Shown: positions 22,625 through 33,016 of the stretch, piece after piece
How the letters are laid out: each line of letters starts with the position of its first letter
Position numbering within the stretch: the stretch's first letter is position 1
Assembly: GCF_913053745.1 (NCBI RefSeq)
Contig: NZ_CAJXGF010000003.1
Location: 1 to 64,000 of the forward strand
DNA from: an uncultured Nitratireductor sp.
Lineage (GTDB): Bacteria > Pseudomonadota > Alphaproteobacteria > Rhizobiales > Rhizobiaceae
Direction: 5' to 3'
Length of the DNA stretch: 64,000 nucleotides
The notes under the pieces: generated by a model
Databases searched by the model: none
Told to the model about the DNA's origin: nothing
The model's input: the letters and a program-made list of their open reading frames with translations, nothing else
Made by a program: the position numbers and the translations under genes

Positions 22625-25108
22625 ATGGTCGCACGTCCCGCCGAGCCCCGATACAGCGCCAATGCCGGCGAGCTCGACCGCGCGCTCGCCGGGCGTCTCG
22701 ATATCCGCCAGTATTATTCCGGCGGCCTGCGCTTCAAGCATGTGGAGCCAGTTCCGCAATCCGGCTTTCAGGACATGGGCGGAACGGTGGATAACGGGCC
22801 GGTGCGCGCGCGCCTCGAAAACCTCGCGCTTTCCGGAACATCGGCCACGCCGGGGCCCCACACCGGTACGGCCACGATATGGAGCGGCAATGTCAGCGGG
22901 GCCGTTGCTGCCGTTCATATCGATGCCGTCTCCGCCAGCAGCGGAACGCATAGTGTATTCTGCGAGGTTTTCGCCGGCGGGCAGTGGACCCGGATCGGAT
23001 CGGCACTTCCGTTTTCCACGGCGGCCATCGAGCGGACATTTGCCGTGGCGCCGGGCACAGGTATCGCCGGCGTCTCTCAGGTGCGCATTCGCGCGACATT
23101 CTCAGCAAGCGCGACCGCGACCGCGACCGGTATCAAGGTTCTGGCGGAAACGGGCATACAGGACCGCCCGCGTTACGAGAGCCTGCGGCACGATTCGGGC
23201 GATCGCTATTTCGTCGCTGCGACGGAAAAATGGCTCGACATCTATCTGGACGATGCATTCGTTGCCGGGGTCTATCTGCCGGACATCACCCTGGATCGGC
23301 TTCCCGAGCTTGGGTTCTATGCGGAAAACGCGACGATCGGGATCTTTCATCGAACCATGTCCCAGAACATCCGAGTGCGCCGCGCGGGGTCGGCCTCGGA
23401 ATGGCTGATCGACGGCTGGCCTATCGTCAACGTACCGCGTGTGGATCTCGGGGGCGTGTACCCGAAAACGGCAGACAAGTGGACGATAACAATCCGCTAT
23501 TCACGGCCGGGCGACAGCACCGCAATTTTCATCCATATGGGGTTGAGCGTCGATGGCGAGGATACCCCCACAATCGTAGGGGTCGATGCGCTCGGAAACC
23601 GCGTTCGCGAGAACAGCATCGACTGGCCGACAGTGGCCATAAACATCGCCACGGCCCTGAACGATCTTCCGTCGATCGACGGCGGCGTGACGTGCAGCGC
23701 CGAAGTGTTTACGCAATCGTTTGAAGAAGGCCATATCGAACTTACAATTACGTTCGGTGGGGCATCTTCCGGCAATGAGTATCAGCTTGATGCGCAGATA
23801 TTGAGCGACGCACGCGTCTCTGCCTTGTCGGCCCACCTCGAAATCGGCGAAACGGAATATGAGCCGCTTTTCTCTGCTTCCCGGGGATCGTTTGGCGGCG
23901 CAGCGCTGGTGCAGGATCGGCTCGGGTATTTCGACATAAATGCCGAGCGCAGCGCATTGTCATTGTCACGGCCGGCCGAATACTTCGATCTGAACATCGA
24001 AGGTGCCGGCGACAATCGCGCACGCCTCGACAAACTGCGCGGTGGCGAATCTGCCGAGCGTGTGCTGGCCGTCTATGACAGCACTTATCTACTCGTGTTC
24101 ACAGATCAGTCCGTCTATTTCGCACCGAACCGCACCATCAAGGCGGGCGAACCGCTCAATTTCACATTGACGGCGGCAACCGGCATCGTGCCCTATACCG
24201 AGCCGATCGAGCTCGAGAAGAAGATCTACTATATCGGCTACAATGACGATGACGACGATCTGGACGGTCACCAGATCCTTTCGCTGTCCTACGACGAACT
24301 TCTGACAAGCTACGATGCCGTGCCCGAAAGCCTGTTGGCGAGCCACCTGGTCAAGGGCGTGATGCGCACCAAACGTCAGCGCAGCGCGGCAGATTCGGAC
24401 GCTTCGAAGAAATGGGCGCTGCGAAAGGACGGCCGCCTGGTCGCAGCGCAGGTCATCAAATCCGAGGAGATTCTCGGTCTCTGCGAATGGATCTCGCCCG
24501 ACGGCGGGCTTGTGCGCGAAATCGAGGTGGATGCGCGCAACCGGCTTCGCCTTTGTGTCGAACGCGATGGCGTGCTGCGCCATGAGCGCCACGACCGCAC
24601 CGCCTTTCTGCATGCCATTGTCGAATCCACCTGCGACCTTGCCGGGCAGGTGGACGGTTTGACCCTGCATGAGGGCCGGCAGGTCTGGGCCGTGGCCGAG
24701 GGCTATGTGCTCGGGCCATTTACCGTCGCCGGTGGCAAGATCAACCTGGGCGATGCCTATCAAGGTGCGGTGAAAGTGGGTCTCTGGACGCCGCCCGTCT
24801 ATGAATCGATGCCGTTTTATCGCGTTCTGCGAGACGATTCGATCATTGAGCGGCCCGGCCGCATCCCCGTGGTTCACCTTAACCTGATCGACACCACATC
24901 GGTAGCGGTGGGCGCGAATGGCCTGGAACCGCGCGATGTGCCCTTGCTCAACGCGGCCGACATTGCCGACCAGCCCATGCCGCCGAAAACCGGAAAATTC
25001 AGCGTTTCGGGCCTTCTCGGATCGAAGGTGGGCACCACGGTTGTCATCACCCAGACGAAACCCGGCCGCCTGCGCGTGCGCGATTACAAGGTTGAGGAGG
25101 CACTTTAG
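22625..25108 (+). CDS. Tail tubular protein B / nozzle, T7 gp12-like
   Basis: Forms the tail nozzle that closes the DNA channel. 827 residues, close to the T7 gp12 size of about 790. Mostly beta-structure. Recognisable family parts: 'GGAALVQDRLGYFDINAERSALSLSRPAEYFDL', and 'LLVFTDQSVYFAPNRTIKAGEPLNFTL' style sequence ending in 'GRLRVRDYKVEEAL'. Only 3 bp separate it from the gp11-like gene, and the next gene follows its stop at once, so they form one unit. Confidence 0.85.
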   Translation: MVARPAEPRYSANAGELDRALAGRLDIRQYYSGGLRFKHVEPVPQSGFQDMGGTVDNGPVRARLENLALSGTSATPGPHTGTATIWSGNVSGAVAAVHIDAVSASSGTHSVFCEVFAGGQWTRIGSALPFSTAAIERTFAVAPGTGIAGVSQVRIRATFSASATATATGIKVLAETGIQDRPRYESLRHDSGDRYFVAATEKWLDIYLDDAFVAGVYLPDITLDRLPELGFYAENATIGIFHRTMSQNIRVRRAGSASEWLIDGWPIVNVPRVDLGGVYPKTADKWTITIRYSRPGDSTAIFIHMGLSVDGEDTPTIVGVDALGNRVRENSIDWPTVAINIATALNDLPSIDGGVTCSAEVFTQSFEEGHIELTITFGGASSGNEYQLDAQILSDARVSALSAHLEIGETEYEPLFSASRGSFGGAALVQDRLGYFDINAERSALSLSRPAEYFDLNIEGAGDNRARLDKLRGGESAERVLAVYDSTYLLVFTDQSVYFAPNRTIKAGEPLNFTLTAATGIVPYTEPIELEKKIYYIGYNDDDDDLDGHQILSLSYDELLTSYDAVPESLLASHLVKGVMRTKRQRSAADSDASKKWALRKDGRLVAAQVIKSEEILGLCEWISPDGGLVREIEVDARNRLRLCVERDGVLRHERHDRTAFLHAIVESTCDLAGQVDGLTLHEGRQVWAVAEGYVLGPFTVAGGKINLGDAYQGAVKVGLWTPPVYESMPFYRVLRDDSIIERPGRIPVVHLNLIDTTSVAVGANGLEPRDVPLLNAADIADQPMPPKTGKFSVSGLLGSKVGTTVVITQTKPGRLRVRDYKVEEAL

Positions 25109-25675
25109 ATGGAACTTTTTCTCGGAGTTGCCGGCCTTTTCGGCGGCGGGGGCGGCGCAGCTGCAACCGGTGCGGCAACGGCGGCAGGCTCCGCCGTCAG
25201 CACGGCGTCGACGATCGGCACCATCCTCGAGGGCGGCGCGACCGTGCTCGGTCTCGTGTCATCCATCGCCGCCGGAAGCGCGCAACAGGAACAGATGGAG
25301 CTGGCGGCGATCGACGCCGAGCGCGAACAGCCGCTCGAGATCCTTCAGAACATCGACCGGCGCACCTCGTTGAAGGCAGCGGCAGCGGACGCGATCGGCG
25401 AGATGGACACCGCTTATGCGGCATCGGGCGTCGATCTTTCCTTCGGTTCCGCCCGCCAGGCGCGCCAGGACGTGTTTCGCGAAACCGATCTGGGCCTCAC
25501 CACGGATGCGGGCACGACCATGAGCCGATTGAGCAGATTGCAGGAGCGCGCGAGCAGCTATCGCCAGATGGGCAAGCGCGCCATGCGTGCCGGCGTTCTT
25601 GGCGGGCTGGCCGGTGCGGCTTCCGGTTTCAGCCGCATGGCCGGCCGCTATCCGATGCGACGCCGCCCGGCATAG
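25109..25675 (+). CDS. Internal virion protein, T7 gp14-like position
   Basis: A 188-residue protein with a Gly/Ala-rich hydrophobic N-terminus (about 4-60: 'LFGGGGGAAATGAATAAGSA', then 'VLGLVSSIAAGSA') followed by charged helices ('EQMELAAIDAEREQPLEIL') and a basic end. This layout and the place right after the nozzle gene fit the internal core proteins that are ejected and insert in the outer membrane. Starts directly after the previous stop. Confidence 0.7.
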   Translation: MELFLGVAGLFGGGGGAAATGAATAAGSAVSTASTIGTILEGGATVLGLVSSIAAGSAQQEQMELAAIDAEREQPLEILQNIDRRTSLKAAAADAIGEMDTAYAASGVDLSFGSARQARQDVFRETDLGLTTDAGTTMSRLSRLQERASSYRQMGKRAMRAGVLGGLAGAASGFSRMAGRYPMRRRPA

Positions 25676-25712
25676 GCCGTCCTGCCGTCGCCGATCGATG
25701 AAGGAGTGATTC

Positions 25713-28526
25713 ATGGCAAACAAGCGCCGGCAGCCGGTTTCCTATCGGCAGTTCAAGGCCAGTCCGGTTCTCGCCGAGGGCCTATTAGGCGTCGCGCGTT
25801 CGGGTGGCGAGCTCGAGGAAAAGGTTGCGCAGGCGTTTTTCCGCATGGGCACCGCCCAGGGCGCGCGCAACGACCGCCGCGCCGAAGCTGCCGGGCGTCT
25901 GGCCGGCCAGATGGACGCTCTCGAAAACCGCCCTTCGATTTCCGTGGAGGGCGGCGCTGCCGCCAGCACGCGCATTGCACCGGGACAACCGTTCAAGACC
26001 AACGATCCGATTGCCGAGGATCTGCCGCCGGAGGGCCGTGCCTTTCTCAATGCGATTGCCGGCGGTGAAAGCGGTGGTCGCTACAATGTGCGCTATACGC
26101 CGAAAGGCGGCGCGCTTTTCGACGATCTTTCGCGACATCCCGGTATCATGGAAGATGGGCCTCACGGCAAGAGCTCCGCCGCAGGCCGCTATCAGTTTAC
26201 GCAGACCACATGGAACCGGATGGGCGGCGGCGACTTTTCGCCCGTCAATCAGGACCGGCGCGCCTGGCAACTGGCACAACAGGACTATCAGAGGAACACG
26301 GGCCGCGACCTGCTGGGCGATCTGCAAACGGGCGGGCTCGACGGCAAGATCCTGTCCGCCCTTTCGCCGACCTGGGCGGCGTTCAACCACAATCGGCCCA
26401 GACACATTGCCACCTATCAGGACAGCCTGTTGCGGTTTGCCGGTCAGGGGACTGCCGCACCGACCGGCGGGCCTGCGCCCGAAACCGTCGCACCGGAGGT
26501 GCAGGCACCCAAGATCGTTGTGAAGGGCGGAACGTTCCGGCCAACCGGAAGCGATACGATCTATGGCCGGGCCTATGACGCCGCCGGGACCAAGACCTAT
26601 TTGCAGGCGCTCGATGTCGAGATGCAGCAAACCCAGGCACAGGTTTACGAGCGGTTCAAGGACGATCCGGCGACGATGGCGGATGCGTTTGAAGCGCTCA
26701 AGGGCGAGCAGATCCAGAATCATGTCTTCGACGAGATCCGCGCCGATTACGAAATGGCCTTCGATCGGGGAGCCGGCACCTATGTGATGCAGGCACAGAA
26801 GCGGCTTGAACAGAAGCGCGAAGCGGACAACCGCACTGCCTATCTCGAACGCACCACCGAACTCGAGGAAAGCCAGAACCGGGCGCTTGCGGCGCTGGAT
26901 CCGGAAAACCCGGCAACGGTTGCCGCATTGCAGCGCACCCAGGCGGCGCTCGACGATCATTACGACGCGGCCGTTTCGCACGGCATTATTGACCAGAATG
27001 CCGCAGGAACGGCGAAACGGCGTTCGCAGGGGCGCACGGCGTCCGGGTTCTATCTTCACCAGGCGGCGGGCCTCGATGCCGAAGGCGTGACCGTATTGCG
27101 CGAGACCATGCGCAAGGACTACGGCGCGGGCAAACTTACCGGCATCGATGGCGAGGCCTGGTCGAAACTGGACGGCCAGCTGGAAAACCTGGCCGAGCAG
27201 AAACAGCGCGCGGAAACTCAGGCGGCGAAAGACCTGGCCGAACGCGGCGCGAAGCTGACCCAACGCGTCGAACAGGGTTTTGTGGCGGATCCGGATGCGC
27301 TGGCGAAACTGCAACTCGACGCCAACACTGCGCCGGACGGGCCGGAAATCGTCGACACCACATTGAAGATCCTCGACACGGCAGAGGTGATCCGCGACCG
27401 CACCCTGCCGGAGGCGCGCGCCCATGTGGCGGAGATGCGCGCCAGCCTCGGCAAAAATCCCGATGCCTCCGACCTGGCGGCGGTGACCTATGGCGAAGGC
27501 CGGATTGCCGAGCTCGAGGAAATGGTGGCGAAAGATGCCGTGGGCTATGAGGTGGCGACCGGCCGGACCCGCCTGGAGCCGATCGACACGTCTTCGCCGG
27601 ATGGTCTGCGCGAAAGCCTGACCCTGCGGCGTAACCAGATGGAGGGCATCGCACGCCGGTATAACCGGCCGCTCGAGGTTCTGCGGCCCGGCGAGCGCGC
27701 GGCGCTGGCGCGAAGCCTTGCGGAGAACCCGGAAGGCTTTCCCGATTTTGTGGTGGCGCTGCGCGACGTGTTCGGCGAGCGTGCGCCGACCGTGCTTGCG
27801 GAGATCTCCGAGGACGCGCCGCCGCTTGCCCACGCTGCCGGCGTGGCTGTCGCAACCGGCGACATGAGCGTCGCGCAGGACGTTTCGGCTGCGCTTTCCG
27901 CCAAGGCGCAGGGCATTTACAAGGCGAAACTGCCCACAGCCAGCAAGTTTGCGGCAGCGGCGGGACCGACCTTTGCAGGGGCGCTCTCGTTCCTCGATCG
28001 CACCCGATCGGCCACGCTTTCCACGGCGCAGCTCATTTTCGAGCGCGATGCGAACATGATGGGATTCGACCCTGCGAAGATCGACGATCCGGACGCGCCC
28101 GCCGGGCAGGCCTGGCAGCGCGCGCTGGATCGTGCCCTTGGCGGTGCAACGGTGGGCGGCGAGCGCACCGGCGGGCTCGGCCAGGTGAACGATTTCCCGA
28201 TCGTGGTGCCGCCGGGCATGGCGGCAGAGACGCCGCAGCGGCTGATCGGCGGGATAACAGAAGGCGACCTTTCACGCCTGCCGCCGATCCGCTCCGCCAA
28301 CGGCGTGCCGGTGACGGCAAGGCAATTGCGCCAGGCGCGCCTCGTGACCGTGGGCGACGGCAGATATCGCGTTGCCCTGGGCGAACCGAACGGCTGGGAT
28401 CCGCAATGGGTTATCGGCGAGGATGGCGATTTCTGGCTGCTCGATCTGAAAGCCCTCGAAACCGGCCGGCCGTCTCGGCCGACACAGCGCGGGGCGGCTG
28501 ACTTTCTTGGAGCGCTGGAGAGATGA
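25713..28526 (+). CDS. Internal virion protein with lysozyme-like domain
   Basis: A 937-residue protein likely ejected with DNA to open peptidoglycan, as T7 gp16 does. Residues about 105-235 form a GH104/lysozyme-like domain: 'RAFLNAIAGGESGGRYN' places catalytic E119, and 'KSSAAGRYQFTQTTWNRMG' is the following conserved block. The rest is helical and charged, with coiled-coil potential, ending in a beta-rich C-terminal part ('VTVGDGRYRVALG'). GAAGGAG before the ATG at 25713. Its stop overlaps the next ATG (ATGA). Confidence 0.82.
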   Translation: MANKRRQPVSYRQFKASPVLAEGLLGVARSGGELEEKVAQAFFRMGTAQGARNDRRAEAAGRLAGQMDALENRPSISVEGGAAASTRIAPGQPFKTNDPIAEDLPPEGRAFLNAIAGGESGGRYNVRYTPKGGALFDDLSRHPGIMEDGPHGKSSAAGRYQFTQTTWNRMGGGDFSPVNQDRRAWQLAQQDYQRNTGRDLLGDLQTGGLDGKILSALSPTWAAFNHNRPRHIATYQDSLLRFAGQGTAAPTGGPAPETVAPEVQAPKIVVKGGTFRPTGSDTIYGRAYDAAGTKTYLQALDVEMQQTQAQVYERFKDDPATMADAFEALKGEQIQNHVFDEIRADYEMAFDRGAGTYVMQAQKRLEQKREADNRTAYLERTTELEESQNRALAALDPENPATVAALQRTQAALDDHYDAAVSHGIIDQNAAGTAKRRSQGRTASGFYLHQAAGLDAEGVTVLRETMRKDYGAGKLTGIDGEAWSKLDGQLENLAEQKQRAETQAAKDLAERGAKLTQRVEQGFVADPDALAKLQLDANTAPDGPEIVDTTLKILDTAEVIRDRTLPEARAHVAEMRASLGKNPDASDLAAVTYGEGRIAELEEMVAKDAVGYEVATGRTRLEPIDTSSPDGLRESLTLRRNQMEGIARRYNRPLEVLRPGERAALARSLAENPEGFPDFVVALRDVFGERAPTVLAEISEDAPPLAHAAGVAVATGDMSVAQDVSAALSAKAQGIYKAKLPTASKFAAAAGPTFAGALSFLDRTRSATLSTAQLIFERDANMMGFDPAKIDDPDAPAGQAWQRALDRALGGATVGGERTGGLGQVNDFPIVVPPGMAAETPQRLIGGITEGDLSRLPPIRSANGVPVTARQLRQARLVTVGDGRYRVALGEPNGWDPQWVIGEDGDFWLLDLKALETGRPSRPTQRGAADFLGALER

Positions 28527-30451
28527 CGATCATACTCGAGGAAGCCGCGCGGCCGAGCCACGCCACCTTTGCCGGTGGAGTGGCCTCGCTTGCCGACATC
28601 GCCGGCGCGGGCCGCGACACGCTGCTCTACATCGACAATGCCAATGCGCAGCATGAAGCGCTCGACCGCGCCCTCGAGGACCGCATTCGCGCCATCCATT
28701 CGGCAACCGGTCAGAAGATCGACAATCCGCTGCGCAGGGCCGACTCGGAATGGCGGCGTGCTCAGATCGAGCGACCGGCCATACCAAACCCGTTCAACGC
28801 CTTCGGCCGCACCGAACGGGATATGGATTCACTGGAAGACCTGCGCGACCGCTATATGGCCGATTTCGAACAGGAGCTGTTCACGCTCGACGAACGGTTT
28901 GCGGAGATCCCGAAAGCGCGTCAGGCAATCGGCGCGGGGCGGCCGATCGCCGACGATGCCGCGCGCGTCGCGCGCCAGGCGGACGAAAGGCTGGGGCAAC
29001 TCATGGCGTCTCGACCCGGCGTTTCGAGCTGGGGCGCGATGCTGGCCGGCGGAATGGCCGGTTCGCTCTACGATCCCGTGACGCTTCTTTCGCTCGGTCT
29101 GGGGGCCGGACCCAGCGCGGCGAGAACGGCGGCGGGGCGCATTCTGTCTATCGCCGGCAAGGAAGCGCTGATCAATGCCGGCACCGAAGCCGTGATCCAG
29201 CCGAGCGTGCAGGCCTGGCGGAAGAAAGCCGGCCTCGATAGCGGGCTGGATCAGGCAATTTCCAACGTCCTGTTTGCCGGCGTGTTCGGCGGTGTGCTGG
29301 GCGGTGGCATGAGCGCGGCCGGGGAGGGTGTGCGGCGTCTTGTCCGGCCGCGCGATATCCAGCGTGCGGCCGGCACGCTGCGCGAGCGCGATGGACGCCT
29401 TTCGGAACCGGCACGCGCCATCCTGGCCGATGACGGGCTGCGCGCGGCCGACAGCCTCGCCGAGATCCGCGAGGCACTGCCGGCCGAGGCGCGGGGGGCG
29501 CTCGATGCCGCCGAGAGCGTGCGCCTGGCCGATGAACAACGGCCAGCGTCTGCAAGTGCCACCGCTCACGACAGGGCGATTGCGGCTGCCGATGAAGCGA
29601 TCAACCTGCCGGACCTCGACGCCTGGCCGGGCTTTTCGCCCGATCCGGAGCAGGTTGAACGCGTGGCCCGTGCCATTGCCGGGCCAGCCGCGACGGCCGG
29701 CCGCGACCGGACGGCCGAGGCGAGCCTTGTGGATTTTCTGATCGACAGGGGCGGCGTTGAAGAGTTTCGCGGGGAGCTCGCGGCGGTCGGGGCCGGCGAA
29801 GTGGCGCGCCCGTTTCGCGGACGCCTGGTCAAAGAAGGCGGGCAATCGCTCGACTATGCGCGCGAGGCAGCCGCCGAGGCCGGCTATTTCGACCATCTCT
29901 ATGGGAGCCCGGCCGAGGCGGTGCAGCGCTCGACCGTCGCGGACCTTTTGAACGAACTCGATACGGAGATCCGCGGCGGGCAGGGCGCAAACCGGCAGAA
30001 TGCGGAAGACGCGGCTTTTGCCGGTCTGGAATCGACCGTGGCGACGATTGCGCGCCAGGCAGGCCCGGCGGTGGATGACGGCATCCTCGAGCGCGCGGCG
30101 CGTCTCGTTGTCGACGAGGGAGAAGAACCGTTCGACGCGCTCGAGCGCGTGCTTGTGAACGAGGAACTGTCCAACCCGCAGGCCGCCGGCCGTACCGGCG
30201 AACCGTTGCCGGGATGGAGCGACAATGACTTGCTGGCGGCGAGCGACGCGCGCGGCACCGTGCCGGAACCGGACGCGCTGGACGCGCCAGGTCAATTCGA
30301 CCCTGCCGATGCGGATCTGCGCGATTTTGCCGAGATCCCCGACGACATGCTCATTCCGACCGATGACGGCCTTGTGCCGGCGGCCGAACTCCTGGGCGGT
30401 ATCGAACGCCAGGACAATCTCTTGCGCGTGGCGCAAGCCTGCAGGGTGTAA
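28523..30451 (+). CDS. Internal virion protein with hydrophobic segment
   Basis: A 642-residue protein without recognised domain. N-terminal helices carry 'NPFNAFGRTERDMDSLEDL'; a Gly/Ala-rich region about 165-265 ('WGAMLAGGMAGSLYDPVTLLSLGLGAG', 'NVLFAGVFGGVLGGGMSAAGEG') looks able to insert in membrane. The C-terminal half is acidic and helical. With its neighbours it probably makes the ejected inner core. ATGA overlap with the previous gene. Confidence 0.7.
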   Translation: MTIILEEAARPSHATFAGGVASLADIAGAGRDTLLYIDNANAQHEALDRALEDRIRAIHSATGQKIDNPLRRADSEWRRAQIERPAIPNPFNAFGRTERDMDSLEDLRDRYMADFEQELFTLDERFAEIPKARQAIGAGRPIADDAARVARQADERLGQLMASRPGVSSWGAMLAGGMAGSLYDPVTLLSLGLGAGPSAARTAAGRILSIAGKEALINAGTEAVIQPSVQAWRKKAGLDSGLDQAISNVLFAGVFGGVLGGGMSAAGEGVRRLVRPRDIQRAAGTLRERDGRLSEPARAILADDGLRAADSLAEIREALPAEARGALDAAESVRLADEQRPASASATAHDRAIAAADEAINLPDLDAWPGFSPDPEQVERVARAIAGPAATAGRDRTAEASLVDFLIDRGGVEEFRGELAAVGAGEVARPFRGRLVKEGGQSLDYAREAAAEAGYFDHLYGSPAEAVQRSTVADLLNELDTEIRGGQGANRQNAEDAAFAGLESTVATIARQAGPAVDDGILERAARLVVDEGEEPFDALERVLVNEELSNPQAAGRTGEPLPGWSDNDLLAASDARGTVPEPDALDAPGQFDPADADLRDFAEIPDDMLIPTDDGLVPAAELLGGIERQDNLLRVAQACRV

Positions 30452-30453
30452 CC

Positions 30454-32967
30454 ATGGCCACATTCAACGAATGCCTCGCAAATGCCGTCGCCGGCGGCGA
30501 ACTGAGACGGGAGGATGCAGAGCGGCTGGCAGCCGATTTCGAGCGATTGAAAGCCATCCATGAAACCGGATCCTCGACCACGGCGGACACGGAAGCCAAA
30601 CGTGCCCTCGAGGAGCTGCTTAAGGCGGAGAGCGACCATCAGAAGCGCAAGGCCAGGCTGGCGCTCAAATCGATCAACCGCATAGCGGCGCAGATCAGCA
30701 GCTATCGTGACGTCAAAGGCCATCCGGACGTGGCGAATGCCGCCCTCGATCTCCTGGAACACCATGGCAAGACGAATTACTTGCCCGTCGGTTGGTCCTC
30801 CGTTGACGGCCGCCAGAAGGCCATCGTTGCGGTGGCTCATAGCAGGATGGTATCTGCATTGTTTCATTTTCGGCGCGGCGCGTTCGGTGGCGACAGAACG
30901 CGCTGGAACCGCGCCCAGCTCGACAATGTGACCCGCGAAGCCTTTGGGCAGGATACCGACGATGTTGCCGCCAAGGCCTTTGCCAAGAGCTGGGAGGAAA
31001 CGCACGAATGGCTGCGACAGCGCTTCAACGCCGCCGGCGGCGCGATCGGCAAGCTGGAAAACTGGGGCCTGCCGCAGCATCACGATGCGCGCGCCCTGCG
31101 CAAGGCCGGGAAACAGGCCTGGAAAGACTATATCCGGCCGCGCCTCGACGTGGCGAAGATGCGCCATCCGCTTTCCGGTCAGGCTGTGAGCGAACGCGAG
31201 CTGGACGGCCTGTTGGGCGACATCTGGGACAGCATTGCCACGGACGGATGGAACGATCGCCAGCCCTCGCGGCAACGCTTCGGCAAGGGGGCGCTTGCCA
31301 ACCAGCGGGCCGAACACCGTTTTCTCATCTTTCAGGATGCCGACGGCTGGCTGGAGTATCAGCGCGATTTTGGCGGCGGGGGCGATCCCTTTGCTGCCAT
31401 GATGGGGCACATCAACATGATGGCGCGCGATATTGCCGCCATGGAAGTGTTGGGGCCGAACCCTTCGGGCACAGTGGAATGGCTGAAACAGGCGGTGCGC
31501 CGCGAAGCCGAAATGAAAGCCGCCGGCGAACCGGCCAGATTCTCCGGCAATGGCGACCCGATCGACCGTTCTGCACGCATCGAACGGCGCATCGATGCCG
31601 TGTGGGGCTCGATCCGGGGCGAGCTCAACACGCCCGTAAGCACGAAAGCCGCCAATGTGTTCGGCGCGGCGCGCTCGCTGATCACGGCAAGCGTGCTCGG
31701 CCAGGCGGCACTTTCCGCCTTTTCCGATATCGGCTTCGCCCGTGCGGCCCGCAAGTATGCCGGGTTGCCGCAAATGGGCGCTGTGACCGACCTGGTAAAA
31801 TCCTTCGGCACGGGAACGAAGCGCGAGGCGGTGGAAGCCGGGTTGATCCTCGACGCCGCGCAGCACGTTTTCCAGAGCCAGGCGCGCTATGTGGGCACGT
31901 TGCAGGGGCCGGAATGGGCAAACTACATTGCCGACCGCGTTCTTACCTGGTCGGGCCTGACGCCCTGGACACAGGCCGGAAAACACGCTTTCGGCCTGGC
32001 TGTGCAGACGGAAGTGGGAAAGCGCGCCTCCGTGGCCTTCGACAAGCTGCCCGATGCCCTGCGCAACACGTTCCAGCGTTATGGCTTCAACGCGCGTGAA
32101 TGGGATCTGATCCGCAAGGCCCCGCTGCATCGACGCGACGGGGCGGCCATGCTGCGCCCCAATGAGATCTCCGAGCGCATCAACCCGCAGCTTGCCGAAC
32201 GCTATCTGGAAATGATCCTGCAGGAAACCGAGTATGCCGTGCCCTCGGGCAGCCATCGATCGCGCACCGTGCTGGTGGACCAGAACCAGCCCGGAACGCT
32301 GTGGGGCGAGGCGCTGCGATCGTTCGGACAGTTCAAGAGCTTCGGTTCCGTGGTGTTGATGCTCCATGGCGCGCGTGTTCACGGGCTTCTGGCACAGCGG
32401 GAAACCCGTATGGCGGGCATGGCCTATGCCGGGTCGCTGCTGTTCACCACGGCGGCGCTCGGCGCGGTGTCGATCCAGTTGAAACAGATCGCCGCGGGCC
32501 GGGATCCGCGCGACATGACCGATCCCGCCTTCATGAGTGCCGCGCTTCTGCAGGGTGGTGGCCTGGGTATCTATGGCGATTTCCTGTTTTCCGACATCAA
32601 CCGCTTTGGCGGTGGCTTTGCCACCACACTGGCGGGGCCGTTGGTCGGCCGCGCAAACGATTTTTGGAACCTGACAGCCGGCAACGCGGTGCAACTGGCA
32701 AGCGGCGAGAAAACCCATTTCGGCCGCGAGCTTGTGCGTTTTGCCAGAGGCAACGTGCCGGGCGGCAATATCTGGTATCTGAAACTTGCCGCAGAGCGCA
32801 CGATCTTCGATCAGCTCGCCTGGCTGGCGGATCCGGAGGCGCAAAAAGCTTTCAAGCGCCAGCAGCAATATTGGCGGCGGGCAACCGGCCAGGAATATTT
32901 CTGGCGGCCGGGCGAATCGACGCCCGATCGCGCGCCGGCGCTTTCCGGTGCACCGCCCGCCAATTGA
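30454..32967 (+). CDS. Large internal virion protein
   Basis: An 837-residue, mostly helical protein beginning MATFNECLANAVAGGELRREDAERL. It has 'LENWGLPQHHDARALRKAG' about residue 200, long amphipathic helices, and a hydrophobic stretch near the C-terminus ('MAGMAYAGSLLFTTAALGAVS'). I know similar 'LPQHHD' proteins from podoviral internal virion sets, but no enzymatic role. It lies 2 bp after the previous stop and ends at the second GC palindrome. Confidence 0.7.
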   Translation: MATFNECLANAVAGGELRREDAERLAADFERLKAIHETGSSTTADTEAKRALEELLKAESDHQKRKARLALKSINRIAAQISSYRDVKGHPDVANAALDLLEHHGKTNYLPVGWSSVDGRQKAIVAVAHSRMVSALFHFRRGAFGGDRTRWNRAQLDNVTREAFGQDTDDVAAKAFAKSWEETHEWLRQRFNAAGGAIGKLENWGLPQHHDARALRKAGKQAWKDYIRPRLDVAKMRHPLSGQAVSERELDGLLGDIWDSIATDGWNDRQPSRQRFGKGALANQRAEHRFLIFQDADGWLEYQRDFGGGGDPFAAMMGHINMMARDIAAMEVLGPNPSGTVEWLKQAVRREAEMKAAGEPARFSGNGDPIDRSARIERRIDAVWGSIRGELNTPVSTKAANVFGAARSLITASVLGQAALSAFSDIGFARAARKYAGLPQMGAVTDLVKSFGTGTKREAVEAGLILDAAQHVFQSQARYVGTLQGPEWANYIADRVLTWSGLTPWTQAGKHAFGLAVQTEVGKRASVAFDKLPDALRNTFQRYGFNAREWDLIRKAPLHRRDGAAMLRPNEISERINPQLAERYLEMILQETEYAVPSGSHRSRTVLVDQNQPGTLWGEALRSFGQFKSFGSVVLMLHGARVHGLLAQRETRMAGMAYAGSLLFTTAALGAVSIQLKQIAAGRDPRDMTDPAFMSAALLQGGGLGIYGDFLFSDINRFGGGFATTLAGPLVGRANDFWNLTAGNAVQLASGEKTHFGRELVRFARGNVPGGNIWYLKLAAERTIFDQLAWLADPEAQKAFKRQQQYWRRATGQEYFWRPGESTPDRAPALSGAPPAN

Positions 32968-32996
32968 CGCGCCCGCGCGCGGGCGATGATCGGCCA
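32962..32996. repeat. Intergenic GC palindrome, copy 2 (before tailspike)
   Basis: CGCCCGCGCGCGGGCG (32970-32985) is self-complementary and follows a stop codon in the same AATTGACG context as copy 1 at 20571; the right flank ATGATCGGCC also matches. Both copies precede genes for abundant or terminal virion proteins. Confidence 0.75.
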
Positions 32997-33016
32997 TCTT
33001 CCCACGAGGTGACACG

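Noticed and set aside
25785-27833. 682-residue minus-strand ORF opposite the muralytic internal virion protein
   Set aside because: Shadow frame rich in Arg, His and Leu; the plus strand has lysozyme-like motifs and overlaps neatly with its neighbours.
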